Below the pieces are notes generated by a model. That model made no database searches. It was not told where the DNA came from and worked only from the letters and a program-made list of their open reading frames with translations. Of a DNA stretch of 33,836 nucleotides, positions 21,765 through 30,615 are shown in pieces. Numbering within the stretch: the stretch's first letter is position 1; each line of letters opens with the position of its first letter. Origin of the DNA: Bacillota bacterium (GTDB lineage Bacteria > Bacillota > Clostridia > Oscillospirales > Oscillospiraceae); contig JAQXWB010000100.1 of assembly GCA_029225225.1 (NCBI GenBank), positions 1-33,836 on the forward strand, given 5' to 3'. The position numbers and the translations under genes are program-made.

Positions 21765-23888
21765 ATGAGTGTATTAACCGATCTCATCTATGGCGGCTCG
21801 AATGCCGTCGCCGGTCTGACCGAGGGCGCCGTCAATGACGCCATTGCAAAGTACGGCGCTGACAAGCCCGTCGCGTTCCCCGACACTGCGTATTTCTTCC
21901 CCACCATCTATGCCGCCACCGGCGTGAAGGTCACCAAGCTCGGCGATCTGCCCGCCTGCGTCGGCGTCCTCAAGAGCCTCATCACCAATCAGGAGGATCT
22001 CGGTCAAGCGCTCAACGCCGGTCTTGCCACCGCCGTCGGCGCGGAAATTCTCGAGGGCTTGAAGTATGTCGAGGGCGGCAACCCCTATGAAGCCGACTCC
22101 GGCATCGGCTTCGTCCCCGACCCCATCATCCGTTCCCTCGGCGTCCCGCTGGTCACGGGCGATATCCCCGGCGTCGCCGTCGTGCTCGGCAAGGCGGACG
22201 ATCCCGCAGACGTTGTCAAGGTCGTCAAGGATTATCAGTCCAAGGGCATTCTGACCTTCATGGTCGGCGATGTCATTGAGCAGTGCGCCGAGGGCGGCGT
22301 CAAGATGGGTCTGGAATTCCGCGTCGTCCCGCTGGGTCACGATGTCACCTCCGTCATCCATGTCGTCACCGTCGCCATCCGTGCCGCATTGATCTTCGGC
22401 AACGTCCAGCCCGGCGACCTCGGCGGTCTGCTCACCTACACCAAGGACAGAGTTCCCGCCTTCGTCAACACCTTCGGCGCGATCGACGCGGTGGTTGTCT
22501 CGGCAGGCGCGGGCGCGATTGCCCTCGGCTTCCCCGTCGTCGTCGATATCGACCTCGCGGAAAATCAGGTGCCCGGCGCGCTGGAATCCGTCTGCGACCA
22601 CAGCCTCACCGTCAAGCGCTCCCTCGAGCTGCGCAACATCAAGATCAAGTCCAAGGAGCTGCCCATCCCCGTGGCGTTCGCCGCCGCCTTTGAGGGCGAG
22701 ATCATCCGCAAGGCGGATGTGCATAATGAGTTCTGGTCGGGCAAGAACGCCACGGCAGAGCTGGTCATGATGGCAGACAATGTCGAGGATCACAAGATCA
22801 CTATCGTCGGTCCCGATCTCGACAGCGGCGAGCGGAATCTTGCCCTCGCGACCAAGGTAGAAGTCTCCGGCGCAAAGATGCAGGCGGACTTCGAATCCGT
22901 CATTGAGCGCAAAATTCACGCATGGTTCAACTACATGGAGGGCGTCATGCACACCGGTCAGCGCAATCAGGTGCGCGTCCGTGTGTCGAACGATGCCTTT
23001 GAAAAGGGTCTGCGCCTGACGCACTTTGCGGAAGTGCTGTACCATATGATTATGGACGAATTCGACGCCGTTGTCGATAAGTGCCAGATCACCCTGATCA
23101 CCGACGAAGCGGAAGCCGAAAAATTCCGCGACGAGGTCGCAATGCCCCGTTACAACGCCCGTGACGACCGTCTGTCCTCCATGACCGACGAATCCGTGGA
23201 TCGCTACTACACCTGCATCCTCTGCCAGTCCTTCGCGCCGGCGCACTGCTGCGTGGTCACGCCGGAACGTCTCGGTCTCTGCGGCGCGGTGTCGTGGCTC
23301 GACGCCAAGGCGACCAACGAGCTGAACCCGCAGGGCCCCTGCCAGCCGATCATGAAGGAGGGCTGCCTTGACGAGCGCACGGGCCGCTATGAGACGGTCA
23401 ATAAGATGGTCAAGGAAGCCACCCACGGCGCGGTGGAAAACGTCACCCTGTATTCCATCTTGGAAGACCCGATGACCTCCTGCGGCTGCTTCGAGTGCAT
23501 CTGCGGCATTGAGCCGGTCTCGAACGGCTTCATCGTCGTTAACCGCGAGTACAAGGGCATGACGCCGGTAGGCATGACCTTCGGCGAGCTGGCGTCCTGC
23601 ACGGGCGGCGGCGTACAGACCCCGGGCTACATGGGCCACGGCAGACACTTCATCGCCTCGAAGAAGTTCATCGCCGCCGAGGGCGGTATTGAGAGAATCG
23701 TCTGGATGCCGAAGGAGCTGAAGGACGATGTCGGCGAGCGCCTGAACAAGACCGCGAAGGAGCTGTACGGCATTGACAATTTCTCGGATATGATCGCCGA
23801 CGAGACGATCTGCGAGGATTGCGACGCTCTGATGGAGTTCCTCACCGAAAAGAACCATCCCGTTCTCGGCTTGGAGCCGCTGATGTAA
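21765..23888 (+). CDS. acsB: Acetyl-CoA synthase catalytic subunit
   Basis: A 707-residue bacterial acetyl-CoA synthase, which joins the methyl group, CO and CoA. The A-cluster ligands match the family spacing: C484, C487, C496 and C506 (CILCQSFAPAHCC ... GLCG), then C573-G-C575 (TSCGCFEC), 67 residues after C506. C487, C573 and C575 correspond to the nickel-binding cysteines. The N-terminal domain that docks on CO dehydrogenase is present (LTDLIYGGSNAV onward), so a CODH partner is expected although none is encoded in this window. AGGAGG precedes the ATG at 21765. A strong terminator follows. Confidence 0.96.
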   Translation: MSVLTDLIYGGSNAVAGLTEGAVNDAIAKYGADKPVAFPDTAYFFPTIYAATGVKVTKLGDLPACVGVLKSLITNQEDLGQALNAGLATAVGAEILEGLKYVEGGNPYEADSGIGFVPDPIIRSLGVPLVTGDIPGVAVVLGKADDPADVVKVVKDYQSKGILTFMVGDVIEQCAEGGVKMGLEFRVVPLGHDVTSVIHVVTVAIRAALIFGNVQPGDLGGLLTYTKDRVPAFVNTFGAIDAVVVSAGAGAIALGFPVVVDIDLAENQVPGALESVCDHSLTVKRSLELRNIKIKSKELPIPVAFAAAFEGEIIRKADVHNEFWSGKNATAELVMMADNVEDHKITIVGPDLDSGERNLALATKVEVSGAKMQADFESVIERKIHAWFNYMEGVMHTGQRNQVRVRVSNDAFEKGLRLTHFAEVLYHMIMDEFDAVVDKCQITLITDEAEAEKFRDEVAMPRYNARDDRLSSMTDESVDRYYTCILCQSFAPAHCCVVTPERLGLCGAVSWLDAKATNELNPQGPCQPIMKEGCLDERTGRYETVNKMVKEATHGAVENVTLYSILEDPMTSCGCFECICGIEPVSNGFIVVNREYKGMTPVGMTFGELASCTGGGVQTPGYMGHGRHFIASKKFIAAEGGIERIVWMPKELKDDVGERLNKTAKELYGIDNFSDMIADETICEDCDALMEFLTEKNHPVLGLEPLM

Positions 23889-23900
23889 TCCACCAACCAA

Positions 23901-23928
23901 ACGGGAGGGCAAACGCCCTCCCGTTTTT
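23901..23928 (+). terminator. Intrinsic terminator after acsB
   Basis: ACGGGAGGGC (23901-23910), loop AAAC, GCCCTCCCGT (23915-23924), then a run of five T. It probably ends the transcript that includes acsD, acsC-acsE and acsB. Confidence 0.9.
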
Positions 23929-23964
23929 AGGGAAGCACCTGTAGGGCGGGGAATTGCCTACCAC

Positions 23965-24146
23965 AGTGAAAAGTGAATGGTGAACAGTGAATAGTGAATA
24001 GGTAAACGAAACTGCACCCCTCCGTGTCATTGCGAACCCAGTGCGCACACTGGGTGTGGCAATCTTCTGCAGGAACTACCGACTGCGTACAGGTTCGTTC
24101 CTCCGCACCGTCCTCCTGCTTTGCGTTCACTATTCACTATTCACTT
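23965..24146. repeat. 7-bp arrays and a mosaic half-element between acsB and the cupin gene
   Basis: A GTGAATAG-type heptamer array (23965-24000), a left arm of the mosaic element at 24025-24066 (palindrome CCCAGTGCGCACACTGGG), part of the core (CAGGAACTACCGACTGCG), and an ATTCACT array (24125-24146). No gene is seen. Confidence 0.75.
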
Positions 24147-24170
24147 TGCATAACAAAGGAGAACCTCAAA

Positions 24171-24500
24171 ATGCTGATTGATTTTCCCATGATGGAAGAA
24201 ACCATCTTTCCCAATTTCAAAGGCGGCGAAAAGGAATACGCCGCAAGACGCTTTTCCGACGGACAAAATGCCGTCATGCGCGGCCGTCTGATCCCCGGCG
24301 CGTCCATCGGAATGCATACGCACGAGACTACCTCCGAGGTCATCTATATCCTCTCGGGCACGGCAAGCATCATCTGCGACGCCAAGCCCGAAACGCTGAC
24401 CGCCGGACAATGCCACTATTGTCCCAAGGGCAGCACCCATACCATGAAAAATAACGGCACCGACGACCTGACCTTCTTCGCCGTCGTCCCGCAACAATAA
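24171..24500 (+). CDS. Single-domain cupin protein
   Basis: A 109-residue cupin_2-type protein. Motif 1 is GASIGMHTHETTSEVIYILSG (His, His and Glu metal ligands) and motif 2 includes CPKGSTHTMKN (His ligand). AAAGGAG precedes the ATG at 24171; the longer frame runs through repeat sequence and is rejected. It lies between acsB and acsV but is flanked by repeats and by the acsB terminator. A small-molecule-binding or metal-binding role in the pathway is only suggested by location. Confidence 0.8.
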   Translation: MLIDFPMMEETIFPNFKGGEKEYAARRFSDGQNAVMRGRLIPGASIGMHTHETTSEVIYILSGTASIICDAKPETLTAGQCHYCPKGSTHTMKNNGTDDLTFFAVVPQQ

Positions 24501-24517
24501 ATTTCCACCACCCTCTT

Positions 24518-24631
24518 TGTCATTGCGAGACCAGTGCACACACAGGTCGTGGCAATCTCAGGCTATAGCTTTGTATGCATCCCATAGTTCCTGCACGAGA
24601 TTGCCACGTCGCTGCGCTCCTCGCAATGACA
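24518..24631. repeat. Complete 114-bp mosaic palindromic element
   Basis: TGTCATTGCGA to TCGCAATGACA, with a slightly degraded left palindrome (GACCAGTGCACACACAGGTC) and a core reading CTATAGCTTTGTATGCATCC. It lies in the gap between the cupin gene and acsV. A 7-bp array (24699-24744) fills the rest. Confidence 0.88.
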
Positions 24632-24769
24632 CGGATAGGCTACCCAAAGGCGCGTCAGGGATGCCGCGAGCTACAGCTTTCCACAGACCGCTACCTGTTC
24701 ACGATTCACTATTCACGATTCACTATTCACGATTCACTATTCACAAAATAAAGAAAGTCGAGATACACC

Positions 24770-26683
24770 ATGTTTGAGATCACCTTCCGTTTTGAAAATT
24801 CCGAGGATACCGTCGTCATCGCCGCATCGCCCGAGGAGACGATTCTCGATGCCGCGCGGAAAGCGAATGTCGCCATTGACGCACCCTGCTCTGGCAACGG
24901 CTCCTGCGGTAAATGCCGCGTGAAACTGCTCTCCGGCGAGGTCAGCGGCTTGCAAACCTCCCATATCTCCGACGAGGAGTACGCGGAGGGCTGGCGGCTG
25001 TCCTGCTGCACCAAGCCCCTGTCCGACCTGAGCGTATTGGTGCCCGACATCGCCTCCGCCTACCGCAGCCGCATGAAGACCGCCGACCTTTCCAGCGGCA
25101 AGGAGATCGAAATTTTCGAAAACCTCCTCTCCGGCGTCCGCGCGGCGGGTGTCGAGCTGAAAAACGCCTTTGAGACGGTCGATCTGACCCTCGACGCGCC
25201 GACGCTGGACGACACCATGCCCGACAACGAGCGTCTGACCCGCGCCCTTGCCGAGAAGGTCGGCGCGGAGATCGAGCTGCCCTTCTACCCGATGCGCCGC
25301 CTGCCGTCCGTGCTGCGCGAGAACGATTTTTCGATTCGCGTGATCGGTGAGCGCAAGGGCGAAACCTTCCTGATCTACGACATCACCGGCCGGAACGACA
25401 CGCGCCCACTCTGCGGCGTCGGCATCGACATCGGCACGACCACCGTCTCCGCCGTCCTGTTTGACCTCAAGGACGGGCGTCTTCTGGCAAAGGCCTCCGG
25501 CGGCAACGGTCAGATTCGCTACGGCGCGGACGTCATCAACCGCATCATCGAGCAGGGAAAAAACGGCGGCAGAAAGAAATTGCAGGACGCGATCATCAAA
25601 GAAACCCTCGTCCCGCTCATTGCCGCATTGTGCCGGCAGGCAGGCGTCCCCGCGACGCGGATCTACCGCATGGCGGTCGCCTCCAACACGACGATGAACC
25701 ATCTGCTCCTCGGCGTGGACGCTGATCCCGTCCGCACGGAGCCGTATATTCCCGCGTTCTTCCACTATGAATCGCTCAAGGCTGCGGACATCGGTCTGCC
25801 TGCCCATCCGAACGCCGCCGTCCGCATCGCGCCGAACATCGGCTCTTATGTCGGCGGCGACATCACGGCGGGCGCCTTCGCCGCGATGCTCTGGGACAGA
25901 GACGAGCTGTCCCTGTTCATCGACCTCGGCACAAACGGCGAGATCGTCTTCGGCAACCGCGATTTTCTCGTCTCCTGCGCCTGCTCGGCAGGTCCTGCCT
26001 TCGAGGGCGGCGACATCTCCTGCGGTATGCGCGCGACGGACGGCGCAATCGAATCCGTCACAATCGACGAAACCACGATGGAACCGACCCTCGGCATCAT
26101 CGGAGAAGCCGGTCAGAAGCCCGTCGGACTCTGCGGCAGCGGCATCATTGACCTGATCGCGGAGCTGTTCCGCTGCGGCATCATCAATTCCAAGGGCATT
26201 TTCGTCCGTGAGGGTGAACGGGTCGCCCATGACCGCCACGGCTGCGGGCGTTATATCCTCGCCACACCGAACGAATCCGCCACGGGTAGAGAGGTCGCGC
26301 TGAACGAGGTAGATATCGTGAATTTCATCCGCGCCAAGGGGGCGATCTATTCCGCGATTGACACCCTGCTCTCCGCCATGGACATGGACGAGAGCGTTTT
26401 GGAGGCGGTCTATGTCGCAGGCGGCATCGGCAGCGGTATTAACATGCAAAACGCCGTGCGGATCGGCATGTTCCCGAATGTGCCGCTGGAGATGTTCCAT
26501 TATATCGGCAACTCCTCCCTCGCGGGCGCGTATGCCATTGCCCTGTCCGAAGCTGCGGACGCCAAGGTGTCCGAGGTCGCGCGGAACATGACCTACATGG
26601 AGCTGTCCACCCACCCCGGCTACATGGACGCCTTTGTCGCCGCCTGTTTCCTCCCCCACACCGACGCCTCCCGCTTCGCCTGA
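24770..26683 (+). CDS. acsV: Corrinoid activation/reduction protein (2Fe-2S ferredoxin plus ASKHA ATPase)
   Basis: A 637-residue protein. Residues 1-95 are a plant-type [2Fe-2S] ferredoxin domain (C40, C46, C49, then C79/C80: APCSGNGSCGKC ... SCC). The remainder is a DUF4445/ASKHA-type ATPase (GVGIDIGTTTVSAVLFDL near residue 220, FIDLGTNGEIVFG, GAYAIALSE). This is the AcsV/RACo architecture, which uses ATP to reduce Co(II) corrinoid protein back to active Co(I). The ribosome site before the ATG at 24770 is weak (GTCGAG), so expression may be low or coupled to sequence further upstream. Its presence in an acs cluster fits repair of AcsC/AcsD. Confidence 0.93.
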   Translation: MFEITFRFENSEDTVVIAASPEETILDAARKANVAIDAPCSGNGSCGKCRVKLLSGEVSGLQTSHISDEEYAEGWRLSCCTKPLSDLSVLVPDIASAYRSRMKTADLSSGKEIEIFENLLSGVRAAGVELKNAFETVDLTLDAPTLDDTMPDNERLTRALAEKVGAEIELPFYPMRRLPSVLRENDFSIRVIGERKGETFLIYDITGRNDTRPLCGVGIDIGTTTVSAVLFDLKDGRLLAKASGGNGQIRYGADVINRIIEQGKNGGRKKLQDAIIKETLVPLIAALCRQAGVPATRIYRMAVASNTTMNHLLLGVDADPVRTEPYIPAFFHYESLKAADIGLPAHPNAAVRIAPNIGSYVGGDITAGAFAAMLWDRDELSLFIDLGTNGEIVFGNRDFLVSCACSAGPAFEGGDISCGMRATDGAIESVTIDETTMEPTLGIIGEAGQKPVGLCGSGIIDLIAELFRCGIINSKGIFVREGERVAHDRHGCGRYILATPNESATGREVALNEVDIVNFIRAKGAIYSAIDTLLSAMDMDESVLEAVYVAGGIGSGINMQNAVRIGMFPNVPLEMFHYIGNSSLAGAYAIALSEAADAKVSEVARNMTYMELSTHPGYMDAFVAACFLPHTDASRFA

Positions 26684-26754
26684 CGGTTTATTCACTATTC
26701 ACTCTTCATTTTTCTCTCTTCACGATTCACTGAACAAAGCAAGGAGTAACCCAT

Positions 26755-27360
26755 ATGCAAGTTGAAAACCACAAGGAAGAAGTGCCGTTTGCGTATTATT
26801 GCGAGAAATTTGCCGCGATGGACGCACAAGCGGCGGGGAAGCGTCTCGGTGTTCCATTGGAAAACGGGGAATTTACCGTGACGCTGCTCGGTGCTGCCTA
26901 TCATATTTCGCACCCGACCTATGCCCTCCGCGCGGACGAGGGTGCGCTTGCCTCCCTTCCCGCGCAGACCTTTTTGCTGCGCTATCTGCTTGAGGGCAAG
27001 CCCGCCGCGCCCTGTGCGGATTTCAAGACCTTCCGTTAAATGCCGTGGGGCGAATTGTATATTAAGCCCTTTACCGGCAGAGTGCTGACCCGCGCCGCCT
27101 TTACCTTCGGCACAAGGGTCGAACAATTCCGCGCCGCCGCCGAAAAGTTGGGCGGTCTGCCCCTCAAGCACGGCGACGCGGCGTATGAATTCCGCTTTCT
27201 GGACGAATACCGCCTGCGCCTGATCGTCTGGGAGGGCGACGATGAATTCCCCCCGAACGCCCAACTCCTCTACTCGGCAAACTTCGAAGACGGCTTTGCC
27301 GCAGAAGACCGCGTCGTCGCAGGCGACCTGCTCATCACCGCACTGAAAGCGAATATGTGA
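26755..27360 (+). pseudogene. DUF3786-family gene interrupted by an in-frame TAA
   Basis: Two consecutive pieces in one frame: 94 residues from the ATG at 26755 (AAGGAG upstream), a TAA at 27037-27039, then ATG at 27040 and 106 more residues. Read through the stop, the whole resembles DUF3786 proteins found beside acsV and other corrinoid genes: FLLRYLLEGK, then MPWGELY, then EFRFLDEYRLRLIVWEGDDEFPPNAQLLYS. The stop replaces a residue just before MPWGE, plausibly Glu (GAA to TAA). Possible explanations are a recent nonsense mutation, a sequencing error, or a gene split with stop-start coupling (TAAATG), although no ribosome site precedes the second part. Function unknown. Confidence 0.7.
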
Positions 27361-27379
27361 CGATGATATGCGTAGTTCG

Positions 27380-27535
27380 CTGGCGGCGGATAGCCGCCCC
27401 TACAGCTCGAACTGCAAGATTTCCCGTAGGGGCGGCTATCAGCCGCCCGCGTGCAGGAACTACCAAGCATGTATAAACTCGTGTCTCCGTACTGTCTGCC
27501 GCTTACGCGGTCGGCGGGGACATGTCCCCGCCCTA
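27380..27535. repeat. GGGCGG palindromes and related repeats before fhs
   Basis: GGCGGATAGCCGCCCCTAC (about 27384), GTAGGGGCGGCTATCAGCC (about 27426) and GGCGGGGACATGTCCCCGCC (about 27512) are members of the dispersed palindrome family. They lie upstream of the fhs promoter in the 383-bp gap after the DUF3786 gene. Confidence 0.75.
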
Positions 27536-27578
27536 CAGGCGCAGTCGATAAAAAATCTAAAAAATTACGCGGAAACGG

Positions 27579-27607
27579 TTGACAAGTTTTCTATATAGTG
27601 ATACAAT
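27579..27607 (+). promoter_or_regulatory. Consensus sigma-A promoter of fhs
   Basis: TTGACA (27579-27584), exactly 17 bp, TACAAT (27602-27607). Predicted start about 27614, giving a 130-nt leader before fhs. It is among the best promoters in the window and makes fhs (and possibly the genes after it) independent of the acs transcript. Confidence 0.85.
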
Positions 27608-27614
27608 CTTTTTC

Positions 27615-27735
27615 GGTAAAAACATATCGAATATGTTTTGAACGGTACCGCCCCGCCAATCCAACGGCAGCGGTATGACAAACTCATTGCGTGAGGTCAT
27701 TCCAACGGCGTAGCGCAAAATTTATTAGAAGGAGA
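27615..27735 (+). promoter_or_regulatory. Structured leader of fhs, possible riboswitch-like element
   Basis: Three hairpins can be drawn: AAAACATAT/ATATGTTTT (27619-27639, 3-nt loop); TACCGC/GCGGTA (27646-27675) enclosing GCC/GGC; and ATGAC-CTCA/TGAG-GTCAT (27675-27700) with loop TTGCG. The loop TTGCG (27687-27691) is complementary to CGCAA (27714-27718) just before the ribosome site, so a pseudoknot is possible. CCAACGGC occurs twice (27661, 27702). It does not match the THF or ZTP riboswitch consensus as I remember them. Structure is by eye only. Confidence 0.45.
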
Positions 27736-27743
27736 TATTCCAA

Positions 27744-29417
27744 ATGAGTTTCAAATCCGACATCGAAATCGCACAGGAAACCGAGATGCTGCCGATCACT
27801 GAGATCGCAAAGACCGCAGGCATCGACGACAAGTACATCGAACAGTACGGCAAGTACAAGGCAAAGGTTGACTACAACATCCTCAAGGAAGTCAAGCGCG
27901 AGGACGGCAAGCTGATCCTCGTCACCGCCATCAACCCCACCCCCGCGGGCGAAGGCAAGACCACCACGACCGTCGGTCTGGCAGACGGCATGCGCAAGCT
28001 GGGCAAGAACGTCCTCGTCGCGCTCCGTGAGCCGTCCCTCGGGCCGGTCTTCGGCGTCAAGGGCGGCGCGGCAGGCGGCGGCTACGCACAGGTCGTCCCC
28101 ATGGAGGACATCAACCTGCACTTCACCGGCGACTTCCACGCCATCGGCGCTGCGAACAACCTCCTTGCCGCTATGCTGGATAACCATATTTATCAGGGCA
28201 ACCGCCTCGGCATTGACCCCCGCCGCATTACCTGGCGTCGCTGCGTCGATATGAACGACCGTCAGCTTCGCTTCGTCGTGGACGGCTTGGGCGGCAGAGT
28301 CAACGGCACCCCGCGTGAGGACGGCTACGACATCACCGTCGCCTCCGAGATCATGGCAGTCCTCTGCCTCGCCTCCGACATCACCGACCTGAAGGAGCGT
28401 CTGTCGCGCCTCGTCGTCGGCTACACCTATGACGAAAAGCCCGTCACCGCGGGCGACCTGAACGCACAGGGCGCAATGACCGCTCTGCTCAAGGACGCGC
28501 TGAAGCCGAACCTCGTGCAGACCCTCGAGCACACCCCCGCATTCGTCCACGGCGGCCCGTTCGCCAACATTGCGCACGGCTGCAACTCCGTCACCGCGAC
28601 GAAGGTTGCCATGCGTCTGTCCGACTACACCGTGACCGAAGCAGGCTTCGGCGCTGACCTCGGCGCTGAGAAGTTCCTCGACATCAAGTGCCGCATGGCA
28701 GGCTTGAAGCCGAGCTGCGTCGTCCTCGTCGCCACCGTCCGCGCGCTGAAGTACAACGGCGGCGTGCCGAAGGCAGAGACCGGCGTAGAGAACCTTGAGG
28801 CTCTGGAAAAGGGTCTTCCCAACCTGCTCCAGCACGTTTCCAACATCACCAACGTCTACAAGCTGCCGTGCGTGGTCGCGATCAACCGCTTCCCGCAGGA
28901 CACCGAGGCGGAGCTGAAGCTCGTCGAGGACAAGTGCCGCGAGCTGGGCGTCAATGTCGCGCTGTCCGAGGTCTGGGCAAAGGGCGGCGAAGGCGGCATC
29001 GAGCTGGCGAAGGAAGTCATCCGTCTGTGCGACCAGCCCAACGACTTCACCTTCTCCTATGAGCTGGATAAGCCCATCAAGGAAAAGATCCGCGACATCG
29101 TCACGAAGATCTATCACGGCGACGACGTGGCATTCACCCCGAACGCCGAGAAGCAGATCAAGACGCTGACCGAACTGGGCTACGACAAGATGCCCATCTG
29201 CATGGCGAAGACGCAGTATTCCTTCTCCGACGACCCCACCAAGCTGGGCGCGCCGAAGGGCTTCACCGTCACCGTCCGCAACGTCAAGGTCTCCGCAGGC
29301 GCGGGCTTCCTCGTAGCCCTGACCGGTGAGATCATGACCATGCCCGGTCTGCCGAAGGTTCCCGCCGCCGAGCGCATCGACGTCGACGAGAACGGCAAGA
29401 TCAGCGGTCTGTTCTAA
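27744..29417 (+). CDS. fhs: Formate--tetrahydrofolate ligase
   Basis: A 557-residue formyl-THF synthetase that activates formate with ATP and THF, the entry step of the methyl branch. The P-loop-type ATP site is [14 protein letters not shown] (residues 65-78). Other family signatures are [28 protein letters not shown] written as consecutive blocks ([30 protein letters not shown]), [13 protein letters not shown] and the C-terminal [13 protein letters not shown]. Length is normal for the family (about 555-560). AAGGAG precedes the ATG at 27744. It has its own promoter, a structured leader and its own terminator. Confidence 0.97.
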   Translation: MSFKSDIEIAQETEMLPITEIAKTAGIDDKYIEQYGKYKAKVDYNILKEVKREDGKLILVTAINPTPAGEGKTTTTVGLADGMRKLGKNVLVALREPSLGPVFGVKGGAAGGGYAQVVPMEDINLHFTGDFHAIGAANNLLAAMLDNHIYQGNRLGIDPRRITWRRCVDMNDRQLRFVVDGLGGRVNGTPREDGYDITVASEIMAVLCLASDITDLKERLSRLVVGYTYDEKPVTAGDLNAQGAMTALLKDALKPNLVQTLEHTPAFVHGGPFANIAHGCNSVTATKVAMRLSDYTVTEAGFGADLGAEKFLDIKCRMAGLKPSCVVLVATVRALKYNGGVPKAETGVENLEALEKGLPNLLQHVSNITNVYKLPCVVAINRFPQDTEAELKLVEDKCRELGVNVALSEVWAKGGEGGIELAKEVIRLCDQPNDFTFSYELDKPIKEKIRDIVTKIYHGDDVAFTPNAEKQIKTLTELGYDKMPICMAKTQYSFSDDPTKLGAPKGFTVTVRNVKVSAGAGFLVALTGEIMTMPGLPKVPAAERIDVDENGKISGLF

Positions 29418-29430
29418 TTGAAAACCCCAT

Positions 29431-29461
29431 AACTCCGGCGGCAACCCCGCCGGAGTTTTTC
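29431..29461 (+). terminator. Intrinsic terminator after fhs
   Basis: AACTCCGGCGG (29431-29441), loop CAACC, CCGCCGGAGTT (29447-29457), then TTTTC. A perfect 11-bp GC-rich stem 14 bp past the fhs stop codon. Confidence 0.92.
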
Positions 29462-29489
29462 GGATTCGCCCCGGTTGGGCGGGGACGCA

Positions 29490-29630
29490 GTGAATCGTGA
29501 ATAGAGAATCGTGAATAGTGAACAGTGAACCGTCTTTTTGGCTTTCTCTGTCTTTCGCTGCCTTGTACGCGTTCGAAAGCGCTTGACCGTATAGCTATTC
29601 ACCATTCACGATTCACTGTTCACTATTCAC
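29490..29630. repeat. Two 7-bp repeat arrays between fhs and fchA
   Basis: An AGTGAATCGTGAATAG-type array at 29490-29530 and an ATTCACC/ATTCACG/ATTCACT array at 29596-29630. The two are in opposite orientation, so the transcript could fold one on the other. They are separated by unremarkable sequence; no gene is seen. Confidence 0.75.
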
Positions 29631-29699
29631 TTAAGTTTGATATTCCCGCACGCGGATAGAACATTCCGCTATATAAAATAGAATAAGGAGAGTTTATTT

Positions 29700-30320
29700 A
29701 TGGATATGACAACAGCATCTTGCAGAGAATTTGTGAAGGTTCTTGCCTCGAATGAGCCTGCGCCCGGCGGCGGCGGCGCTGCGGCGTTGGTCGGCGCAAT
29801 CGGCACCGCTTTGGGCAACATGGTCGGCTCCCTCACCGTCGGCAAGAAGAAGTACGCCGATGTCGAGGCGGAGATCATCGCACTGCAAAAGAAATGTGAC
29901 GAGCTGCAAAAGGAGCTGCTGGATCAGGTTCCCGCCGACGCGGAGGGCTTTGTCCCGCTGGCAAAGGCTTACGGCATCCCGAAGGATGACCCCAACCGCG
30001 ACGCGGTTTTGGAGGAAGCGACCGTGATCGCCTGCAAGGTTCCCGTGCATATCATGGAGCTGTGCTGCGAGGCGCTGGACGCCATTGCCGTGTTTGCCGC
30101 GAAGGGCAGCCGTCTGGCAGTGTCTGACGCGGGCTGCGGCGCGGTCATTGTGAAGTCCGCATTGCAGGCGGCGTCTTTGAATGTCTTCATCAACACCAAG
30201 ACCCTCAAAAACCGCGCCTACGCCGAGGAGCTGAACGCAAAGTGTCTCGGTATGCTCGACCAATACGGCAAGCTGGCGGACGAGATTTTCGAAACCGTCA
30301 AAAACGGCTTCTTTAAGTAA
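29700..30320 (+). CDS. fchA: Methenyltetrahydrofolate cyclohydrolase (FchA, cyclodeaminase fold)
   Basis: A 206-residue FTCD_C-family protein. The signature is APGGGGAAALVGAIGTALGNMV (residues about 21-42), followed by long helices typical of formiminotransferase-cyclodeaminase. In acetogens and purine-fermenting clostridia the stand-alone protein interconverts formyl- and methenyl-THF. Its place between fhs and folD fits that step. AAGGAG precedes the ATG at 29700. Because the neighbouring FolD lacks residues needed for the cyclohydrolase reaction, FchA is probably the main cyclohydrolase here. Confidence 0.88.
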   Translation: MDMTTASCREFVKVLASNEPAPGGGGAAALVGAIGTALGNMVGSLTVGKKKYADVEAEIIALQKKCDELQKELLDQVPADAEGFVPLAKAYGIPKDDPNRDAVLEEATVIACKVPVHIMELCCEALDAIAVFAAKGSRLAVSDAGCGAVIVKSALQAASLNVFINTKTLKNRAYAEELNAKCLGMLDQYGKLADEIFETVKNGFFK

Positions 30321-30351
30321 GGCACTATCCGAACTGTCATTTGTGGGTGCT

Positions 30352-30502
30352 TTGCTCCTCGCAATGACACGGGAAGGTGACCCTAATCTGTCATTGCGAG
30401 ACCAGTGCGCACACCGGTCGTGGCAATCTCCGGCTGTAGCTTTGTACGCACTTTGCAATGCCTGCACGAGATTGCCACGTCGCTTCGCTCCTCGCAATGA
30501 CA
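30352..30502. repeat. Complete 114-bp mosaic element plus an adjoining fragment
   Basis: A truncated right arm (TTTGCTCCTCGCAATGACA, 30352-30370) is followed by a full copy at 30389-30502 (TGTCATTGCGA to TCGCAATGACA). The 19-bp spacing between them equals that of the tandem pair at 17734-17980, so this is probably a tandem pair whose first member is mostly deleted. The rest of the fchA-folD gap (30503-30599) shows nothing notable. Confidence 0.88.
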
Positions 30503-30615
30503 TAATAAGAAACCCGATACACAATTAAAATCTGTGCGAAGCACACCACAGTCACACATTCTTAGTTCTTAGCTCTTAGCCCCAAAGAATATCAACAACA
30601 AGGAGAAGATAAATT

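Noticed and set aside
27615-27743. Known THF or ZTP riboswitch before fhs
   Set aside because: The leader lacks the conserved core sequences of both families as I remember them. It is kept only as an unclassified structured leader.
18084-29444. Long minus-strand frames opposite acsD, acsC-acsE, acsB, acsV and fhs
   Set aside because: All mirror strongly conserved plus-strand genes with good ribosome sites. The reverse frames have low-complexity composition and no recognisable motif.
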